Source of the DNA: Halobellus captivus
Lineage (GTDB): Archaea > Halobacteriota > Halobacteria > Halobacteriales > Haloferacaceae
Assembly (NCBI RefSeq): GCF_007655485.1
Contig: NZ_VJXQ01000001.1
Location: 10,576 to 74,575, forward strand
Length of the DNA stretch: 64,000 bases
Direction of reading: 5' to 3'
Each line of letters opens with the position of its first letter. The stretch's first letter is position 1. Under the pieces are notes generated by a model that saw nothing but the letters and a program-made list of their open reading frames with translations, had not been told where the DNA came from and ran no database searches. A program made the position numbers and the translations under genes. Below are positions 59,782-64,000 of this stretch, in pieces.

Positions 59782-60477
59782 ATGCCGCATCATCGAGGGG
59801 ATGGACCTGCCCCGTTCGACATCGAGTCGGTTCGTCGAATCCGTCGCGAGTACGGCGCGTGGGCACCGGTCTACGACTGGTTCGCACGGGCGACGTCCTC
59901 GATCGGCGGCGTCCGCGACGGGTGCGTGGCCGCGCTCGACCTCGACCCCGGCGACACGGTCGTCGACTTCGGCTGCGGCCCGGGCGTCAACTTCCCCGCG
60001 CTCCGCGAGGCCGTCGGCCCCGAGGGTCGCGTCGTCGGCGTCGACGTCACCCGCCCGATGCTCGAACGGGCCCGCGGACTCGCGGAGCGACGCGGCTGGG
60101 AGAACGTCTCGCTCGTCCAGGGCGACGCCACGAATCCGCCGATCGAATCGGCCGACGCTGTGCTCGCGACGTTCGTCACGTCGCTGTTTCCGGACCCGTA
60201 CGCCGTCTGTGGCTGGTGCGAACTCGCCGACAGCGTGGTCGTGGCGAACTTCGCCCCCCACGGCGGGCGAGTTGCGAACGCCGCTCTGGGCGCGTTCGCC
60301 CGGTTGAACGCGCGCCTGTTCGACTTCGAGGCGGCAGACCCGCTCCGGCAACTCGACGCGCGAACGGCCGAATCCCGGCGCGCGCTCTCGGACTGTCTGG
60401 ACTCGGTCGACTACCGGGACTACGTGTTCGGCACGATCCGCGTCCACGCCGGACACCGGCGATCGGACGCGGAATGA
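59782..60477 (+). CDS. Class I SAM-dependent methyltransferase
   Basis: The 231-residue protein starts at ATG 59782; a GTG precedes it in frame. SAM-binding motifs are VVDFGCGPGVNFPALREAVGPEG (motif I), VVGVDVTRPMLERA with the ribose-binding Asp, and VQGDATNPPIESADAVLATF. This resembles the UbiE/Methyltransf_11 group, which acts on small molecules or quinones. The target is unknown; neighbours give no pathway. Confidence 0.88.
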   Translation: MPHHRGDGPAPFDIESVRRIRREYGAWAPVYDWFARATSSIGGVRDGCVAALDLDPGDTVVDFGCGPGVNFPALREAVGPEGRVVGVDVTRPMLERARGLAERRGWENVSLVQGDATNPPIESADAVLATFVTSLFPDPYAVCGWCELADSVVVANFAPHGGRVANAALGAFARLNARLFDFEAADPLRQLDARTAESRRALSDCLDSVDYRDYVFGTIRVHAGHRRSDAE

Positions 60478-60537
60478 ATAGACGAGTGGCGACTCGGAAA
60501 TCGATACGTTGATACTCGAAACCGTCGAAATCAGCGT

Positions 60538-60702
60538 ATGCAGGGACTCCAGTACAGTCGGGAGCGAGGTCGCGATCTCCTCGAATGCCGACACTGCGGG
60601 GCGACGTTCCCCGAGGGGAGCGCGACGACCGACGGTTGGCACTACGCTTGCCCCGAGTGCGAGGAGGCGAGCGGGATCGGTGACGGGTTGCGCCGTCTGT
60701 AG
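60538..60702 (+). CDS. Small zinc-ribbon protein
   Basis: The 54-residue protein starts at ATG 60538 (MQGLQYSRERGRDLLECRHCG). Two CxxC knuckles, CRHC and CPEC, separated by about 21 residues make a complete zinc ribbon. Haloarchaeal genomes encode many such single-ribbon miniproteins, few with known roles. Missed by a 60-residue cutoff, but the start, size and paired knuckles are convincing. Confidence 0.72.
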   Translation: MQGLQYSRERGRDLLECRHCGATFPEGSATTDGWHYACPECEEASGIGDGLRRL

Positions 60703-60719
60703 CTGGAATCGGAGTAACG

Positions 60720-60840
60720 TAGTCGGAATCGAGTTTGCATAGTCTAGATCACGGTTATGTAGTCTGGATTCACGGTTACGTAGTTCGGGTCGCGTTAACG
60801 TAATCGGAATCGCATTAACGTAGTCGGTGCCGTATTTGTT
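60720..60840 (+). repeat. Degenerate tandem repeat, 20-21-bp period, six copies
   Basis: Units begin at 60720, 60740, 60760, 60781, 60801 and 60821, each with TAGTCxGG at the start (one unit TAATCGG) and TTAACG/TTACG toward the end. They start just after the zinc-ribbon gene and end about 85 bp before gatE. Confidence 0.85.
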
Positions 60841-60926
60841 TCGTCGGAGTCGCCGTTCGTCTCCACGGTGGATTCGTCGGCACGGACTGAATCATTTTTT
60901 ACGCCGGGCGTGCGCACGTTCACGTA

Positions 60927-62795
60927 ATGACTGCGTACGACTACGACGACCTGGGCCTCGTCGCGGGGCTGGAAATCCACCAGCAGCTTGACACCGCGAC
61001 GAAGCTGTTCTGTCACTGTCCGACCGACGCCCGCGAGCCCGAGTCGGCGACGCGCTCGTTCACGCGCTATCTCCATCCGACGAAGAGCGAACTCGGCGAA
61101 CTCGACGACGCGGCGCTCGAAGAGAGTCGCGTCGACCGGGAGTTCGAGTACCTCGCCTACGACTCGACCTGCCTCGTCGAGGAGGACGAGGAGCCGCCGC
61201 ACCGACTCGACCAGGAGGCGCGCGCTGTCGCACTCCAGATCGCCGCGCTCCTCGATATGGAACCGGTCGATCAGGCCCACGTGATGCGAAAGCTCGTCAT
61301 CGACGGCTCCAACACGTCCGGCTTCCAGCGGACGTCGCTCATCGCGCAGGACGGAGCCATCGAAACGAGCGACGGCGGCGTCGGCGTCGAGGACCTGCTG
61401 CTCGAAGAGGAGTCCGCCCAGCGGGTCGAAGAGCGCGACGACGGTGTCACCTTCTCGCTCGATCGACTCGGCGTGCCGCTCGTCGAGATCGGTACGCGCC
61501 CCGACATCGACTCGCCGGAACAGGCGCGCGAGGCCGCGGAGACCATCGGGATGTTGCTTCGCTCTACCGGCGCGGTCAAGCGCGGGCTCGGGACGATCAG
61601 ACAGGACGTCAACGTCTCAATCGCGGAGGGCGCGCGCGTCGAGATCAAGGGCGTCCAGGCGCTCGATCAGATCGACGAGATCGTCCGTCAGGAGGTCGGC
61701 CGCCAGGTAGAGCTGCTCGACATCCGGACGGAGCTGCACGAGCGCGGCGCCAGCGTGGGCGACGTGCGCGACGTCTCTGACGTGTTCGAGGGGACCGACT
61801 CCGGCGTCATCGGCGGCGCGCTCTCGAGCGGGGGCAGCGTGATGGCCGCCCCGCTCTACGGCTTCGACGGACTCGTCGGCCGCGAGATCCAGCCGGACCG
61901 CCGCCTCGGGACCGAACTGTCAGATCACGCCAAGCGCCACGGTGCGGGCGGCATCTTCCACACGGACGAACTGCCCGCCTACGGCGTGACCGAGGCGGAG
62001 GTCGAGGCGCTGCGCGAGGCCGTCGAGGTCGGTGACGAGGACGCGGTCGCGATCGTCGCCGACGACGGAGAGACCGCTGAACTGGCGATCGAAGCGGCCG
62101 CGGGGCGCGCGGAAACCGCCCTCGAAGGGGTCCCCGAGGAGACGCGCGGTGCCAACGAGGACGGGACGACTCGGTACCTCCGCCCGCTCCCGGGCGCGGC
62201 GCGGATGTACCCCGAGACCGACGTGCCGCCGGTCGAACTCGACCCCTCCGACGTCGACACGCCGGAACTCCTGACCGAGAAGGTCGAGCGCTACCAGTCC
62301 GCGTTCGATCTAGACGCCGGGTTGGCCGAGCAGGTCGCCTACGGTCGCCGAATGCCGCTGTTCGAGCGCGCCGTCGACGAGGGGATCGACGCGACGTTCG
62401 CCGCCGGGACGTTGGAGTCGACGCTGACGGAACTCCGCCGCGACGACGTCGACGTCGCGAGCCTGACCGACGAGCACCTGCTCGCCGTGATGCGCCTCGT
62501 CGAGGACGGCGAGTTAGCGAAGGAGGGCGTCGGCGACGTGCTCGCGACGTTGGCGGACGACCCCGAACTGGACGCCGGGGCGGCGGTCGAGGAAGCGGGG
62601 CTCTCCGGTGTCTCCGAGGACGACGTCCGCGAGGCCGTTTCCGAAGTCGTCGAGCGCAACGCCGACCAGGTCGAATCCGAGGGGATGGCCGCGTTCTCGG
62701 GATTGATGGGCGAGGCGATGGGCGCGCTTCGTGGCAAGGCGGACGGCGAGATCGTCAGCGACGTCCTTCGTGAAGAGATTCAAAAGCGGGCGTGA
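60927..62795 (+). CDS. gatE: Glutamyl-tRNA(Gln) amidotransferase subunit E
   Basis: A 622-residue protein matching the archaeal GatE family. It has GLVAGLEIHQQLDTATKLFCHCPT, HVMRKLVIDGSNTSGFQRTSLIA, LGTIRQDVNVSIAEGARVEIKGVQ, the AspRS-like insertion (about 290-400), and the C-terminal YqeY-like tRNA-binding tail (VESEGMAAFSGLMGEAMGALRGKADGEIV). With GatD it converts Glu-tRNA(Gln) to Gln-tRNA(Gln), the only route to Gln-tRNA in archaea lacking GlnRS. GatD is not in this window. Confidence 0.96.
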   Translation: MTAYDYDDLGLVAGLEIHQQLDTATKLFCHCPTDAREPESATRSFTRYLHPTKSELGELDDAALEESRVDREFEYLAYDSTCLVEEDEEPPHRLDQEARAVALQIAALLDMEPVDQAHVMRKLVIDGSNTSGFQRTSLIAQDGAIETSDGGVGVEDLLLEEESAQRVEERDDGVTFSLDRLGVPLVEIGTRPDIDSPEQAREAAETIGMLLRSTGAVKRGLGTIRQDVNVSIAEGARVEIKGVQALDQIDEIVRQEVGRQVELLDIRTELHERGASVGDVRDVSDVFEGTDSGVIGGALSSGGSVMAAPLYGFDGLVGREIQPDRRLGTELSDHAKRHGAGGIFHTDELPAYGVTEAEVEALREAVEVGDEDAVAIVADDGETAELAIEAAAGRAETALEGVPEETRGANEDGTTRYLRPLPGAARMYPETDVPPVELDPSDVDTPELLTEKVERYQSAFDLDAGLAEQVAYGRRMPLFERAVDEGIDATFAAGTLESTLTELRRDDVDVASLTDEHLLAVMRLVEDGELAKEGVGDVLATLADDPELDAGAAVEEAGLSGVSEDDVREAVSEVVERNADQVESEGMAAFSGLMGEAMGALRGKADGEIVSDVLREEIQKRA

Positions 62796-62882
62796 GCTGA
62801 CGGGCACGGTTCGGATTGGGCTGATTTCCGAAACTGATAACTGGCACCAAACTGTTTTAGCCGCCGTTACCCCGGGAACGGT

Positions 62883-64000
62883 ATGGCTGGGGCTACGAGC
62901 GCGGACGGGGGAGTCTCGGGTATCGGTGACTCGATCCGGGAGACGGTTCGAAACGTCATCAGATACACGCCATCGGGGCATTCGATACCGGAGGAAACGT
63001 GGAGGCGGCGACATCGAAACATCGTCTTTCTGCTGGCGGCGCACATCCCGCTATTGTTCGCATTGGGGATGTACGAGGGGACGAACGCCTTCACCGGCGC
63101 GACGATTCCCGGACGCGAACTCTCACAGATCCTGCTTCGGACGGGCGTGCTCACGGCGCTCGCACTGCTCGCGAGTTGGCCGCGACTCGGCCGTCGAACG
63201 CGCGGGACGCTCGCGACGGTTGGATTGGCGACCGGCTCCGCGATTTTAGTGTACTTCTCGGGCGGCTACATCGAGGCTCACTTCCACTTCTTTGTCGTGA
63301 TGGGCGTCGTCGCCGTGTACGAGGACTGGCTGCCGTTCCTCGTCGGCATCGTCTACGTCGCGATCCAACACGGCGTGTTCGGGATGGTGAACCCCGCGGA
63401 GGTGTACAACCACGCCGCGGGCGCGAACAATCCGTTCGTTTGGGCGGGAATTCACGCGGCGTTCGTTCTCGCGCTCGCCGTCGCGCTGATGACGAACTGG
63501 TACTCGATCGAACGTTCCCGGGAGGAGACCCGACAACAGCTCGCAGAGACCGAGGCAGTCGAGGAGGCGAAGGCCGACGCCGAGCGGCAACGCCGCGAGG
63601 TCGCCCGGTTGAACGAGCACCTCGAATCGGAGGCGGACCGCTACAGCAACGCGATGGATCGAGCGGCCGACGGCCAACTGAGCGTCCGGTTGGACGCCGA
63701 CAGCGAGAGCGAGGCGATGACCCAGATCGCCGAAGCGTACAACGGGATGATGGACGAGTTGGAAACGGCGATGCGTGAGATCCAGGCGTTCGCACGCGAG
63801 GTGACGGACGCCAGCGAGGAGGCGAGCGCCGGTGCCGGAGAGGTCAAGCAGGCGAGCGCCGAGGTCAGCGAGGCGATCCAGGAGATCTCCGGGGGCACCG
63901 ACCAACAGCGAGAGATGCTCGAAGAGGTGTCCGGGAAGATGACCGACCTCTCGGCGGCCATCGAGGAAGTCGCCTCGTCGGCCGAGACGGTCGCCCAGAC
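62883..64000 (+). CDS. Chemotaxis transducer with histidine-rich six-helix membrane sensor, 5' part
   Basis: Starts at ATG 62883 (MAGATSADGGVSGIGD) and runs off the window after 372 codons. About six membrane helices span residues 45-215. They carry clustered histidines: IEAHFHFFVVMG, AIQHGVFGM, YNHAAGANN and AGIHAAF. A HAMP-like linker with coiled coil follows (SIERSREETRQQLAE to SVRLDADSE), then the start of a methyl-accepting signalling domain (ASAGAGEVKQASAEVSEAIQEIS). The intramembrane histidines suggest heme or metal binding, hence oxygen, redox or metal taxis; that is inference. There is no large extracellular domain. Confidence 0.88.
   Translation, partial: MAGATSADGGVSGIGDSIRETVRNVIRYTPSGHSIPEETWRRRHRNIVFLLAAHIPLLFALGMYEGTNAFTGATIPGRELSQILLRTGVLTALALLASWPRLGRRTRGTLATVGLATGSAILVYFSGGYIEAHFHFFVVMGVVAVYEDWLPFLVGIVYVAIQHGVFGMVNPAEVYNHAAGANNPFVWAGIHAAFVLALAVALMTNWYSIERSREETRQQLAETEAVEEAKADAERQRREVARLNEHLESEADRYSNAMDRAADGQLSVRLDADSESEAMTQIAEAYNGMMDELETAMREIQAFAREVTDASEEASAGAGEVKQASAEVSEAIQEISGGTDQQREMLEEVSGKMTDLSAAIEEVASSAETVAQ

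Overview
The window is a high-GC stretch of a halophilic archaeon (class Halobacteria). The evidence is the Asp/Glu-rich proteins, Tat-type lipoproteins with twin arginines and a lipobox, TATA boxes close to start codons (leaderless style), and archaeal markers such as GatE, geranylgeranyl reductase and a GHMP mevalonate-pathway decarboxylase. I saw no rRNA, tRNA or CRISPR array. Genus cannot be fixed from sequence reading alone.

Layout. 1-9 kb is catabolism and transport: the tail of an amidohydrolase coupled to a Rieske protein, an LDH/MDH-like dehydrogenase, an orphan substrate-binding lipoprotein, UspA, an RNase Z-like hydrolase, and a TctABC transporter behind an enolase-superfamily enzyme. 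9-16 kb is a complete 2-oxoacid dehydrogenase complex (E1alpha, E1beta, E2 with two subunit-binding domains, E3), then a D-2-hydroxyacid dehydrogenase and a convergent IclR regulator. 16.8-25.5 kb holds a DUF3237 protein, an AT-rich island, phosphomevalonate decarboxylase, DoxX, a COG1361-MMPL-TrmB operon, acylphosphatase and a small winged-helix regulator.

25.6-35.5 kb is a cell-surface cluster. It comprises a 2,223-residue secreted protein with four malectin-type domains, a sugar-dehydrogenase-like propeller and a dockerin-like double repeat; a PKD/CARDB protein ending in cohesin plus dockerin; and a membrane-anchored protein with a paralogous cohesin. Together they look like a cohesin-dockerin surface complex that binds glycans.

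35.6-49 kb is housekeeping: a histidine kinase, a phosphohexomutase, a complete BMP-type nucleoside ABC importer, geranylgeranyl reductase, an LLM flavin enzyme, an FNT channel and MutY.

49,007-56,643 is a 7.6-kb integrated element of lower GC, bounded by a 13-bp direct repeat. It sits inside the 3' end of a small host gene and gives that gene a replacement C-terminus that mimics the displaced one, which survives at 56,631-56,722. The element encodes a tyrosine integrase, a primase-helicase and a chain of overlapping tiny genes. These include four adjacent small proteins that share an N-terminal RKSKREIE tag but have unrelated tails. It also carries a duplicated-domain lipoprotein bracketed by two copies of one palindrome. 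No capsid or packaging genes are visible, so an integrative plasmid or virus satellite is the likeliest identity.

56.9-64 kb returns to host genes: BolA, a TrkA-C remnant, fumarase, a Cys-rich protein, a methyltransferase, a zinc ribbon, GatE, and a chemoreceptor whose histidine-rich membrane sensor runs off the window end. Short degenerate tandem repeats with periods of about 20-26 bp lie in several intergenic gaps.
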